From the NCBI GenBank assembly GCA_963402885.1, contig OY727100.1, positions 20,865,665-20,929,664 on the forward strand: a DNA stretch of 64,000 nucleotides, written 5' to 3'. The notes beneath the pieces are model-generated. The model worked only from the letters and a program-made list of their open reading frames with translations. It made no database searches and was not told where the DNA came from. Every line of letters begins with the position of its first letter. Positions within the stretch are counted from its first letter, which is position 1. This DNA comes from Antedon bifida (taxonomy: Eukaryota; Echinodermata; Crinoidea; Comatulida; Antedonidae). The position numbers were made by a program, and so were the translations under genes. Positions 1-12,700 of this stretch are shown here, piece after piece.

Positions 1-292
1 CGCCTTTGCTACAGTATCGGCTTTTAACGATTCTCGGTGCTGCTCTATGATAATAGGCGATGCATGCGTTGCTTTATTACCGAATATTCATATGATACTG
101 GAAACAGGTGATACCGCACCGAAAAAAAAGTTTGTTTTTTTTTTCAATTATCCATTGATACTGCAAACTTGCGATTATTCACATGTTTTCTCAAATTTGA
201 ATCATGTACGTTTTGTTGAAATACGAAAGAAAGTGCGGTCTGAAAAATAGTCAAAGAGATGAGATTCCTTTGATCCCCTTTTGTATACTTAC

Positions 293-1134
293 AACAGAAA
301 AGTACGTATTGCACACGGTCATTAGGCCGACTGCAGGAACAACACAAATACCGCATATAAACTATGAAAAAACAAGAATAAATAATAAATATAGTCATAA
401 TAGGTACAGTTATTCAACAATATACAATTTCTTTCTTCGATGACTTTTTAACTGGAAAAAGGTACATACATTCTATGGGTAATTTAATAATAGTTTGAAA
501 CCCCATAGGGTCTATATTGTGTTATACCCCATAGGGTCTATATTGTGTTATAATAATATCTTACCGCTTGAGCTAACGTAATGGCAGCCATTTCATTTTT
601 TCCTAAACGACTACAGAAAAACACACATACGCTGAGCATTAGGTACTCAAGGATGAAGGATAATGCCTGTGAATAACGAAACAAATATATTATAAACACA
701 GAGAAAGCTTGTGAAGAAATGGATGCTATACAAAATATACTTTTATTATATATAATATAATATAAGACTTATCGTATCATCGGCCCTGTTACTTCTAGCA
801 TAGCCAAGGACATGACAATTATTAATTTAATATGGAACAGGAAAAGAACTGTAAAACAACTTGGACCAAAGTATCTCACTTGAAACATCATGAACCCATC
901 GAAGTTGTATTAGTCCCGAAAACGAAGTAGACTGATGGTGTAGAAAATGTCTGTATCGTCGGTAGTGCAGGAGGTAGTCGGAAGTTCTGGAAGAGGCCGA
1001 CAACCGGATAGAAACGGAAGAGAATGAATAAAATAACTTACCAAAACACTCCCTTTCCTGAGGATATCTTTAACTCCATCTTTAAATAATGAAAATGTGA
1101 GGGGCTCAAAGCGAGGACCATACTTCTGTTCCAT
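293..1134 (-). CDS. MATE-family (SLC47-like) transporter, 5' part only
   Basis: Three exons read in phase 0: 1042-1134 (ATG at 1134, GTAAGT donor), 565-666 and 293-361 (GTAAGT donor); the rest lies beyond the left edge. They give about 88 residues: a short cytoplasmic head ending in LRKGSVL, then two predicted TM segments. The segment ending FFCSRLGKNEMAAITLAQA matches the MATE pattern FCGHLGK-x-ELDAVTLA at the end of TM1/start of TM2, and VGLMTVCNTYFS matches the GLxTACDTLxSQ stretch of TM2. Members of this family export organic cations in exchange for protons at the plasma membrane. Substrate and exact subfamily cannot be told from so little. I found no convincing fourth exon in 1-290. The family call rests on motif recall, not a search. 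Confidence 0.66.
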
Positions 1135-1426
1135 GATTGCGTCTCAATTGATAGACAATTACCTTTCGGTACACGATAATCTCCGATACGCTACATTGCA
1201 TTAATACACTCAATACTCCAATAATGGAAAAGTGTTTTTTTAAACAATTTCTATACCGGCTCAATTTTATTGGTCAAATTTCAAAAGAAAAAAATTGACC
1301 TACAAAAATATGTTAATGACAGGATCACTCTATTCTGTGTAAGAAATTATAGGGCAATGTCAGTCGGATCGGTTGAATGGTTCTTTGTTATTTTTCTAAT
1401 ACTTGATATTATGCTTCAACAATTGC

Positions 1427-1592
1427 TAAGCTCTGTCTATACCATCAAACCAGTTTGACAAAAGAAGTGTGATGTGCCCAAATATGGTAGCGATATACCC
1501 AAATATGGTAGTGATATGAGATCATCATGTCTATATTTGGGCACATCACATTTTGATAAAGTTTAATTTAATAGTGTAGATAGAGCTTTATA
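1427..1592. mobile_element. MITE family 1, copy 1
   Basis: Inverted-repeat element with ends related to TAAAGCTCTGTCTACACTAT, and an inner part with repeated CCCAAATATGGTAG and GGGCACATCACA. Ends in TA on both sides, which suggests TA target duplication as in Tc1/mariner MITEs. It does not code for protein. Confidence 0.75.
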
Positions 1593-2095
1593 CGCAGATT
1601 GAATTAAATCCAATGTGTACTATGCTGCCTCGGTCTGGCGGTTCTCCGGTCAAAATAAACACAAAGTTACTTAAAACAATTCGATTTTAAGGGTTTCTTA
1701 ACATCACACATTTTGACCAGGAACAGTTTTAACACAGGTTAGGCTATATGAACATAAAACCCAATCCAGTGTTATATATCAACAAATGATAATATTCGTC
1801 CAGTTTCATAAATTCAGTAATACAGCATGTGTACCACATGATGTAATCCATGTGACAACGAATTACTTCCGTATATACAAATATATCGATTGATTTAATT
1901 GGTTTTTATTTACTACTAATTCTTTTAACGATGTTTACAATTATATGATTCGTATAGTTATGCACCTACTTGATCGAGTTATCCTGTGTATCATATTATT
2001 ATAGTGTTCAAAGTTTAGTAGGTAAAACACAATTGTCAAAAACGTAATGACATGCATAATAATTGTTTATTGTAATGATGTATTGTTTAAATAAA

Positions 2096-2500
2096 GTTAA
2101 CTGAATTAAAACTAGTTAAAAGGTCTAAAACATGACATTTAATGGCATGTATATGATGTTTACTGTAATGTATATTCGTTTAAAATTAGTTAACTGAATT
2201 AAAAACTAGTTAAAAGGTCTAAAACGTGACATTTAATGGCATGTATATAATGTTTTTACTGTAATGTATATTCGTTTAAAATAAGTTAACTGAATTAAAA
2301 CGATTTAAAAGCTCTAAAACATGACATTTAATGGCATGCATATGATGTTTACTGTAATGTATACTCGTTTAAAATAAGTTAACTGAATTGAAACTAGTTA
2401 AAATGTCTAAAACGTGACATTTAATGGCATGCATATGATGTTTACTGTAATGTATACTCGTTTAAAATAAGTTAACTGAATTAAAACTTTTAAACACATT
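2096..2500. repeat. 93-bp tandem repeat, about 4.3 copies
   Basis: The word GTTAACTGAATT recurs at 2096, 2189, 2285, 2378 and 2471, a period of 93-96 bp. Units share TCTAAAACRTGACATTTAATGG and a tract around GTTTACTGTAATGTATA. A partial unit lies just upstream (from about 2050). It is followed by a short (AT)n run at about 2510-2527. Confidence 0.9.
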
Positions 2501-2836
2501 TCTAAAATAATATATATATATATATATCGCAATCTTAACATAATTCAGTAATTAATTCCATAGTTGAACAGGATTGATATTATTTGAACTCGATATTAGG
2601 ACGTCTCATCTAAAATAAAAAACCAAAAAAAATGAAGATAAGGATCATTTAGATTGGAAATCGATAGGCACAGATAGAGGATCCTCACAGAAGAGTGAGA
2701 TTATATAAAAATACGTCAATCTAATAAAAATGTCTTTTTCTACAGTAATCGGTCATGTTATGTGAGGCCATTTCGCCGTGAAGGTATTTTACTATTTTTA
2801 TAAGAAAATGATATAGGCCTAGTACTCCACTACAAC

Positions 2837-3160
2837 TAAAGCGTGGTTCCCACTAGAACGCATCGAAACGCAACACAGCGACGTATCGACGCAAAGTGCT
2901 GTATTGCGTAATCACAAGTGGGAACCGACGACGCAACAGTGCTGCAAACAACGCTACGGGAAATTAAATCAGTTTGATTTCACGCAACAACGCAAGGCAA
3001 AAGAACACTGGAAAACCAGATCAAAGTCTACGTCATGCTAACGTTTAACGCGCAATAAGCAAGTTTGATTTCACGCAGACGGGGGCAAACACAATTATTG
3101 GAAGGGCATTTCCTTACGTTGCGTCGATTGCGTTACGTTGCTAGTGGGAACCACGCTTAA
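2837..3160. mobile_element. TIR element family 3 (GTGGTTCCCACTAG), copy 1
   Basis: Complete copy: begins TAAAGCGTGGTTCCCACTAG and ends with the inverted form CTAGTGGGAACCACGCTTA. The inside is rich in CGCAACGCA-type words, unusually CpG-rich for this window, and contains an internal inverted copy of the end (near 2920). No coding capacity. Related copies are at 26781-27137 and, as fragments, 34948-35041 and 52249-52435; the ends of the foldback element at 15868-21811 are also similar. Confidence 0.85.
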
Positions 3161-3322
3161 ACGAAAACAAGTGTATTGTTCAGAGACATTTATTTCGACT
3201 TAATAATAATGTAAATAAAAATTGTCCAATAATGAACTCTGGTGGTATGTGTAAACTCGGAATTTTGCTAGGCGGTGTAAAGGGTTAGTTGCTTGCCACT
3301 GACAATATGTAGCATAACTTAC

Positions 3323-3349
3323 CACAAACAAAATCCGGATCACGCCCAA
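3323..3349 (-). other. Candidate 27-bp micro-exon downstream of the CAP gene
   Basis: A clean acceptor (TTTACAG) and donor (GTAAGT) flank 27 bp that would encode VGRDPDFVC in phase 1-1, the same phases and size class as CAP exon 5. It lies about 400 bp beyond the CAP stop codon. It could be an alternative 3' exon or a relic of another unit; no partner exon was found further down. Confidence 0.25.
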
Positions 3350-3588
3350 CTGTAAACAAAAAAAACAACAAATAAAGAAGTGAATTTTTCAATTATTTTT
3401 TAAATTTCATTAAAAGAACATATGCCCGACATTTCGTTCTCCTCCTCTTCTAGAAGCTCTTTCGTTGGCGGTAAACGTCGACATATCTGCATACCAGACA
3501 ATATTCTAGATTCTAGACTGTGTTTCAACTTAATATTAGTAAAAAGATAACTATTTTAGTACACAAGATGTACATGTATATGTATACT

Positions 3589-3594
3589 TTTATT
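3589..3594 (-). promoter_or_regulatory. Likely polyadenylation signal of the CAP gene
   Basis: AATAAA on the minus strand, about 150 bp beyond the stop codon at 3743-3745. Confidence 0.4.
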
Positions 3595-3742
3595 TACATA
3601 CATGTATTAAGGCCTTTCATACGTATAATACTTGAGGTCCAGACAGAAATCGAAACGTAAAAAAACATAAGAAAAGACAAATCAAATAATACAGACTTAG
3701 TCTAACCAGATAATTTTGTAATTGCAAGTCTTCAATAAAAGA

Positions 3743-6700
3743 CTACTGCAGTATTGTGAATCCATCGGACTTGTGCTTGTTAGCCATACACGTACTGGCC
3801 CAAATGACACCAATGAAACCCAGTAATAAGATAAGTAAGCCTGAATTTCCTTAGAAAATAAGAATACTTTTATATTTGTTTGACCTACCGCACGATCCAC
3901 ACATTTTGGGACACCTGTCAATAGCAGGTTGATAAAAACTGCACTGGGCGGGGTACCATCCTGCCCCGCAGTACTTGTGTCGGTCTTCACACACATCTAA
4001 AACAAACAAGAACTAGTATAATTTTCCAACATTACAAGATAATTTAGGGTAGACCACAATCTGATTATAATTATTTAGGCCTATTATTACTTATATTATC
4101 AATTGTCATCCAATTTCCCCGTAAGTATCCCCAATTTTTTTATTGAAGTATCCTAGACAAATTGTGGGTTACACCATTACATATTTTCTCAACACAAGTT
4201 AAATTTTGGAAGATCTTTTAATTGACCACTTATAGTGTTTGTTTCACATCCATTTGTATTATCTATACAATATCTAATTTAAAAAATGTTATTTCGAATT
4301 TATTTGACTATGGGAATTGACTATCATGAAGTTCTGTTTAAGCCTATGGTAAATATATATAACCACATAATGTGGTTTTGGTTGAAGTTAACCGTTTTGT
4401 CTTTTTATACGGCTTTACCACGTTGAAACACCGGTTATCGTCAGATCACCGAAGTTAAGCAACGTTGGGCCTGGTTATAGCTTGGATGGGAGACCATCTG
4501 GGAATAGCGGGTGCTGTATACGGAGCTGGGGTCCCGTTTGCATTTGAAATCAGCACTGCTGACTCTTATGGCAGCCCCTGCATCTAGTATCTGCCTCAGA
4601 CTGGTCAAGGTGGACACTGGACGAGAGAAGCCCTTGGTCAATGTTTGGACCAACCAAGGTGCTTTAAACAGTCCTGGCTTTGTTTGTATCAAACCTGTTA
4701 GTGGTGGTAATTATCGCTGTTGGTTTCGATTGAATAAAATAAACATTATTTTTGTCAAATATTTTTTTCTATGGAAGGGATTAACATTAACTGCGAAATG
4801 GCCTATTCAGAGTATTTTTAAATTAATCTAAATGGGGGACAATACATCTTTAAATATCTGAAACTTACTTGAGCAATCAACACCTTCAAATCCATTTTGA
4901 CATGTACAAGTACAATCTTCATTCAATGTCCCACAATTCTTGCACAACTGTTTACACTCTTGAACGTAAAAATAAAACGGAAGATTATCAATGTGGAGCT
5001 GTTCCTAGTTATGATGTAAGCTGTAGAAGTTCCAGGGACTTGGGTTTTGGGATAAGCATTAGGATTTGATAAGCTTAATTATAGGAGTGAAGTACCGGAA
5101 TATTGTCATAACCAATTTATAACGAGTTTGTTTCACCCTATAGTGTACTGCAAAGTTTATTTACCCATAATAAAACATGTTTATGTGTTAAGCTCTGTCT
5201 ACACTATCAAACTTTATGTGACAGAAATTGTGATGTGCCCATATATGGACATGATGTTGTCATATCACTACCATATTAGTGTATATCACTACCATATTTG
5301 ATCACATCACATTTTTTTTGTCAATATCTAAAAACAGTACAATATGAATACAGCTTTGATCTCAAATTGGCAAAAAATACTTCTTTTAAACGAAAATAAT
5401 AATAATAATTCATAGCTATGCCAGTTGCTAATAATGGTTCTAACACATTATACTGAAGTCTTACTTACCACACTCTTCGTTGTGCTCAGAACACGGTCCT
5501 ACGTTTAAAGAAAATTAAAGTCCGTATTGAAGATGGTCTACTCAACATTATAATGGAATAGTTTCCACCACTATTTTAAAGGTGAATAGTAGGCCTAGTA
5601 ATAAATTATCTTATTTTATTTTTCACTTTGGAAAAATTTACAATACAATTATATAAAGATAATAAACCAATTATTGTATAATATAGTATGATAACGAAGA
5701 AAACAAAACAAAATAGAGGTCTTACGACATTGGCCATTGTAACACTCTCCACTGCCGGAGGCACATTTAGTACAGCTTGGACCTGCTTCGTAAGGGTGTC
5801 GATTATAATTTCCACTTAAAAATAAAAGAATGTATAAATAGAATGAAAATATAATACTTAATAGGCCTAAGTAGCAGCGTTGAGTATGGTTGCACGTGAT
5901 GGCGCTGGTTACCGTTCGTTATGCTTGACGTAAGGTATTGTAGTGAAATACCCCTCCGTAAAATGGTCCAGTCCACCGGGTGACCCGAGGTCACGTGTGT
6001 CGTCCTGAGGAGACCAGCGGTCTCTTGAGATTTGGACGATATAGGATACACACGGAATATAGACACCGCACAACGGAAGTATACGGAGTGTTTTACCGTG
6101 TTCGATATCAAGGCATACTGTAGTGTTTACTGTTGGGCAATGAACTCCCGAGAGACCAGCCCACAACGACAGGTAAGCCACACTACTTTCTGCTAGTTTG
6201 ATTCTATTCTCGGCCGTTTTACAACATTGGCGCTGCGAGCAAAAACGTAAGCGATTAACGCCAAGTTAATTAATTTTGGCATAGAGTTCGTTCCCACACC
6301 TGTGGGGCGACAACGGTTCAAATTTCCCGCTGCATTTTCACAATTCCGCACGGTGTAGACTCACCGCGATTAGTGAATTTAATAAAGTGCACGGATTTTT
6401 GTTCGACTGTGTAGGCGCTACTAGCACTACGTTATTGCTTTTGTAACTTAACTTCGTCAAGTGAAACCCATTAAAAAGTTAAACTTACATAAGAATTATA
6501 AAGTGATTATTGTTTTTGTTGTAGTTTTTAGTGATATAGTAAAAAGATAAACTATAGTGAGAAGAATTATTTCAGTTGTCTTTAGTTCAAACGTTGTGGA
6601 AATTGATTCAACGAGCGACTCCTCCATTGTGTGATCTTTTGAATTCCTGAGACACCTGTGGGCGGAGTCCGTACATTCCATTGATCTCATTTGCATATCG

Positions 6701-9700
6701 TTTTGTGTTTAGCAACTGTGATACATTTTAATTACTATTGTTTTTCAGAAGTAGACTTTATTTTAAAGCTTGTTTTATTACGATACATTTTACGTATACT
6801 CTTTGTACATTGGGATACATTTCTGTGTGTGTGTAGAATAAGTATAATCACTGTAGTCAATTGATATAACACTCTGATTTACTTTAAATTATTTATAGTA
6901 TATTTAATTAAAGAAATAATATGCCTCGAAAATCTAGACTTATTTCTATAAATTTCTGCGACGTTACAGACCTACTCCTGGTGCCTGGTATAGGTGCTGC
7001 ACGTGCCCAGAAATTGATAGATTGGAGAGGCCGTTATGGGAATATCACCCCGATCAATATTGGGGATATAAAGGGTTTGGGGAAAACAAAATTTTCCAGA
7101 TGGTTCGATTTCACCCCAAATCCTAAGCGGGGAGGTATTATAACCACAATGAACGCCGTGACATACCTAGTGGATGCACGGAACGAAACTAAGGCGGCCA
7201 GTTTAAATCCCGCTAACGGGGACTCCACGATTTCCCGTGAGCCTCGGGGAGATGAACGGGACCGATCTTACTTTCCTGCCAGCCCGGGACCGGGAAACGA
7301 ATTGAGACCACCTACACTTCCGGAGGTTCCACTACGTTCCGGGGTTGGGGAAGGACGCCCTCTTTATGATGGAAATGGTTCAACATCTAACCCGTTTTTA
7401 GGTAGCCCGGAGGGAGTTGTCCCATCCAATACGCCCGGTCAATACTCCTATGTAGATTCTTGGGGGAACCGGAATATCGGGACACCCCTCCTACACTTTC
7501 ATCTCACGGTACACGGGTAACATCTACTGTTAGTCCTGGAATGACGCCAGTGTATTCCAGGGCCCAGGCTACTCCTCAGGCTGAACAGTCTAATATGAGG
7601 GGTGACACTCCCGTGGTTACTGCTAGCACCACATCAGCGTGTACCCGGCCGCACTTTCCCGTCTCTAATAGGCCCCAATACTATGAAAACAGAGGGGGTC
7701 ACCCACCAGCAAGGCGGTCATCTAGAGAGGTACCTCAGAGACGCCATGCTGATTGGGCTTATGAAAACAATGACCGTACGTATTACGACGGCAGCGAGAG
7801 TGAGGGGAATATACCCAACCATCATTTCACACCGAACATGATGAATTCTTAGCGTCCTTTAGAGAGTTCTTACGTACCACCGAGCGCAGGGCCCCTAGAC
7901 GACAACAACCACATTTTAGGTCAAAGGACATTCCTAAAAATCTGTCGTTTAGCGGGAGGGACAATTGGGTTTTATTTAAGCAGCGTTTCCTCAACTATGC
8001 TGACGAATATGGCCTCAGTGATAGGGGAATGCACGATGCTTTTCAATGGTGCGTTACAGGTATTGCGGCAGATTACTTCATTAATCTAACTCATATGAAC
8101 CGAGATTTATCTTTCAGGCATATTATAGGAGCTTTCGACGAGCGCTTCAAGGCTGAGGAATTACCTGAGGTCTTGCAAGTGAAGTTGGAGGCGGCCAGTC
8201 AACAGGAAGGTGAATCCATTGAGGATTGGAGCGACCGAGTACTCACCCTAACGAGAAAAGCTTTCCGGGAACTTCCTAAAGATTGGATTCATCGGAGAGC
8301 AGTCGTGAAATTCTGCGTGGGTTGTCTCGATGCCGAGGCCGGTCAGTATATCCTACACCAGAACCATAATACTTTGGTGAAAGCACTGGCAGCCTACGAA
8401 AAATACATTGGCTATAGGGAACTTTGCATTCGGGGAAGGAAGGGGCGACCAAAAGATCAGGTGAGGCCGCACGTACGATTCGCAGCCGTGCCTGACCAAC
8501 GACATCACAGGTCGCCGCCCTCATATGCAATAGAATCTTCTGAAAGTGGGGAGGAGGTAGAGGTCCGACAGGTTGGTAAGTTTGGAAAGGGTTGGACTCG
8601 CCCCGCGAGCCCCGAGAAACCTGTCCTGGGCCTGTGGATAGGAAGGATCAACACGATCGCAAGATTCCTCCACGGCCGACTCCACCCCACACCGAGACCA
8701 GGATGGAAGCGGTCGAACGACAAGTGGGGCAACTGAACACGAACGTCGACCAGTTGACGACCAACGTCGGCCATTTGATGACCAGGTTCGACAGTCTATT
8801 AACGGCCTTGCATCCAACACCTACATCACCACCATCGCCGGGTAGACGGTACTCAACCTCGCCCCCGAGAGTGTGTTTTGAGTGTCGAGAGCCAGGTCAT
8901 TTCAGGAAGGACTGTCCTAAGTTAGCCCGACAAGTTCGACAAATTGAGTCGGAAGGTGACCAGTCGTCAAACTAGACCAGGTTGGAAGCGCAGCCCAGCT
9001 TCCCAACCTGTCACCTCGTCCGGGCTCAGGTCTTGTGAAAGGTAACAAAAGTAAATATAATGGTAATAATAATCATGGTAAAAATAATAATAGTAATGAC
9101 AATAACCGTGATACTAGTGATAACAATAATAGAAATATTAGTCACAGTAACACGGATCAGGATAATACTAATCATTCTTTCATTATTATGAGTAATTTTT
9201 CAGAGACGACACTGCAACCAGACCTGCTTCCAGGTAGCGAAGATCCCACCCGTGGACACTACTTCGACGACCAACGAACCATTCCGCCGGCCTACCAGAA
9301 GTTTTAAGTTATTCTATTATGTTATTTCTCTAAGGTGCTAGGAGATGCACTGGTTTCAGTTATTTTAGAGTTAACCAGAAGTTATTATTTTATTTTACAG
9401 CATGACCACCCGAGCACCGGCCCTGGCCTTATAAAATCGGGGGAAGTGTAGTGAAATACCCCTCCGTAAAATGGTCCAGTCCACCGGGTGACCCGAGGTC
9501 ATGTGTGTCGTCCTGAGGAGAACAGCGGTCTCTTGAGATTTGGACGATATAGGATACACACGGAATATAGACACCGCACAACGGTGAGTGTTTTACCGTG
9601 TTCGATATCAAGGCATACTGTAGTGTTTACTGTTGGGCAATGAACTCCCGAGAGACCAGCCCACAACGACAGGTAAGCCACACTACTTTCTGCTAGTTTG

Positions 9701-12700
9701 ATTCTATTCTCGGCCGTTTTACAACAGTATAACGGTACAAATACTTAGCTAGCGGGGTTGTAAATAAAACACATGAATGTAACTTGATTCCGTTACTTTG
9801 TTTTTAACTTGTATTTGGATTACAACTGGACGTCATAAAATCTCATAATTCCTGGATCGGATTTTATTGGTATAATTTTTGTTTAGGATGAACACGGTAA
9901 TAAATGTTACTGGTACTAACAAGTGTATTGGTATACTTACGCTAACCCATAGTTGCAGACAATGAGCCAGACGTCCTTTTTTGGCGAACTATCAGGAACT
10001 GACGGTTCCACAGCCGTTTCACAGAATTGGCGCCCGCAACCAATGGCGTATGAATCGGCCCAAACCACCTGTGCATGTGATACATAAAAACAATCAACTC
10101 CAATCACGGAGGTTTATACCTTCATGGTTTAATGGTGGTCAAACTAATTTTTCGTCGTCAATTTCAAAGAAAAAGACACACAGTTTATTGTGTACAGACT
10201 TATTGAGTACGCCAAATATAAACATTACGTTGAGGAAAAAAGAAAATGAAACCAATCTAGTTGAGTGACGTTATCATTTAGTAAATAAACACACTCTTCT
10301 TCTTGTAACGTATTGTTGTACCTGTGTGTGTGTGTGAGTAACGTATTGTTTTACCTGTGTGTAGTGTGTAAGTAACGTATTGTTTTACGTGTGTAGTGTG
10401 TAAGTAACGTATTGTTTTACCTGTGTGTAGTGTGTAAGTAACGTATTGTTGTACCTGTGTGTAGTGTGTAAGTAACGTATTGTTTTACCTGTGTGTAGTG
10501 TGTAAGTAACGTATTGTTTTACCTGTGTGTAGTGCCCACATGCTTTAGAACATTCTCGAGTGGTGTAATTGTAAAACTTATATTCGTTGTACCAGGCGTA
10601 CGTAGCGCTTACTCCACTAGCAAAATTATCTGGTGTGCCACCACCAAGCCACAAATTCTGACCAATCGGTGAAAATGATGATGTATTATTTTCAACCTGA
10701 CCATGGTCCCAGATGCACAATTCTGCATACTGTTGAGCCATGTTAGCTAGTGGTTCATCCCAGTTCTGAAATGTGAACAAACATGTATTTAAATAATACA
10801 TTAAAACTCCTATTATTCTGGAAAGTTTTCCAGGGGGTATCCTGAATATTAGGGATCGATGGTCGTAGTTTCTTTTTTTTTTGTTTATATATTTAGGCAA
10901 ATTGCAAAAGATAACCATAAGCGAATTATTTCACTATTCTTCTTAAAAAGGTGGCAAAGACAGACATAAACAAGATGATCTACATAAGCAAAGTCGTATT
11001 ACAAGTCTTTGGGAGTGGAGTTGTAAATTGTCATAAAAAATCCTGACATGACAAGACTTGAACCCAAGACCTTTGAATTGGTAGCCAAACATCATCAAAC
11101 ATCAAGTATGCCCATACTTCTCTGCATTCATTTCACGGGGAAATTCCACTGTAAATCACATATAATAACATATATAAAAAAATAATATGTATCTCATTAC
11201 TGATTGTACATACGGGTATTTTATAAAAGGCTTTGCGCAAAAGGAACCCACCCGGATGTTGGCTGACATGCCCTGAACTCAGCTTTGCTGTTTCCGATCA
11301 GTATACAGATAAGTATCAATCAACCTCTTTATGGTTAAAGGCATAATACAATTATACTGTATTATTTGAATAATTATTTTGTATGTAACAACCAATATGC
11401 GATATAATATTGTAGTATGTTCACATTGTGAATAAAAATTAAAATTCCCTAATTCTAATTTTATTTTTTTATTTCACACAATTTGAAATTTGAAAATGAG
11501 AAAAAGTAAATGTGATTTGTAATTGCATTTTACAACATATTATCATTTGTTCTACAATATCAACTCTAAATGTCAAGTATAGCAAATTAACTATTTTTTC
11601 CCAAATTAAGTTTAAGTTCAGCGTCGGCTGATTGTCGTAGTCATTTAGTCCAGACGGGTGATTGTATATCGAATGATTGCTTTTTCATTAAGTCAAAAAG
11701 AAAACAGTGTACTGAAACAATTCCTTGTTATTTTGCAGCTCACTATGTCGGTCGGTTGGTCGGTCGGTAAACACTAAATTTGAGCACGCGACAGCAGCCA
11801 TGTATATGGCCTTGTTTTGTTTAATTTAAAGATGTATTGTCCCTTGAAACACAAAAAAATGAAGGTCAAAATATTCTAAATTTAAATTGGCCATATCAAA
11901 GTAATATTAAAGTTATTCACTTTAAGTCGAAAATTTGAGCCAAAAACAACAAGTATACGTAATTAACAGGTAAATTAGTTTGATTACAATTCGACTGGAA
12001 AATCGTCGCGAGCGAAAGTAAACAAAGATTTCAAACCACGAGTACACATTATGCATATGCTAATTAGGATTGTTTACAACTCGTCACGGTTGAGAAGGTA
12101 TTTTTACACAGATCGTGAGGAAGTTTTATGATTATGCATACAGAGTAGCCAAACAAGCACGTTTCATTATGGGATATGTTTTGATCGAAAACGTTGACTG
12201 GAAGTCAAAGTTATTTTTTTAACAAAAAAACGTCTGTATTTCAGTTAAATGATTTTTTTTTTCGACTAATTTTCGGTGAAAGTTAATAACTATTATGATA
12301 CTTCAAAATAACCCACCTTTTTTCGAAATCTTTTATTTTTTATTTTTTTGGAATTAGTCAAAGGGACAATACATCTTTAACATTTTAGATAAATGAACAG
12401 AACTTTTTTAAGTGAGCGAGATAGAAATGCTAGATTTTATAAGTTAAAATCAGGGAAGCTGATATAACAAAATACAAAACAAAAATATGCTGATGTTCCT
12501 TAATATTATTAGTTCTTGCAAACTGAGCTACTATACCTTCAATAATTTATTTATTATTTTTTTTAAATTTAATATGGTGGCCATGACTTAAAGTTTGTTT
12601 CCAAACTGATTTTGGCCTCCTTCTGCACACTTTTTTGTGTAGTGTAACTTTGTTTTTTAGGCTAAATGTTAATGTTATGCATGTGCAGAGAAACAATAAA

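Larger units (their letters stand above)
1135..3742. other. Intergenic stretch between the MATE and CAP genes
   Basis: No convincing host gene. It holds a MITE (1427-1592), a 93-bp tandem repeat (2096-2500), a TIR element (2837-3160), a 27-bp candidate micro-exon on the minus strand (3323-3349) and a likely CAP polyadenylation signal (3589-3594). Confidence 0.6.
5939..9726 (+). mobile_element. Non-autonomous LTR retroelement with gag-like region
   Basis: Fossil LTR element, 3.79 kb, in CAP intron 3 and antisense to the gene. LTRs at 5939-6226 and 9447-9726 start TGTAGTG and end ACAACA, and are flanked by a 4-bp GTAT duplication (5935-5938, 9727-9730). A primer-binding-like TTGGCGCTGCGAGC follows the 5' LTR and a purine tract precedes the 3' LTR. 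The inside, about 6921-8975, is gag-like: an N-terminal helix-hairpin-helix-like segment, a retrotransposon-gag-like segment and a CCHC zinc knuckle near 8875-8925. No protease, reverse transcriptase or integrase is visible. It is broken: pol is absent and the gag region has about three breaks. The LTRs differ at only a few positions, so the insertion is young. Family: probably Ty3/Gypsy-like, uncertain. Confidence 0.85.

Noticed and set aside
144-443. Overlapping short frames at the left edge as a fourth MATE exon
   Set aside because: Translations do not continue the MATE TM2-TM3 pattern, and frames downstream of the candidate acceptor near 95 hit stops.
4402-4520. Functional 5S rRNA gene
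   Set aside because: Several positions differ from conserved 5S sequence and it runs into a SINE body instead of a T-run terminator.
4511-4831. 106-codon plus-strand frame
   Set aside because: It lies over the 5S-derived SINE and has no protein features.
10308-10530. CRISPR-like array of direct repeats
   Set aside because: Units abut without unique spacers and the host is an animal; it is a minisatellite.
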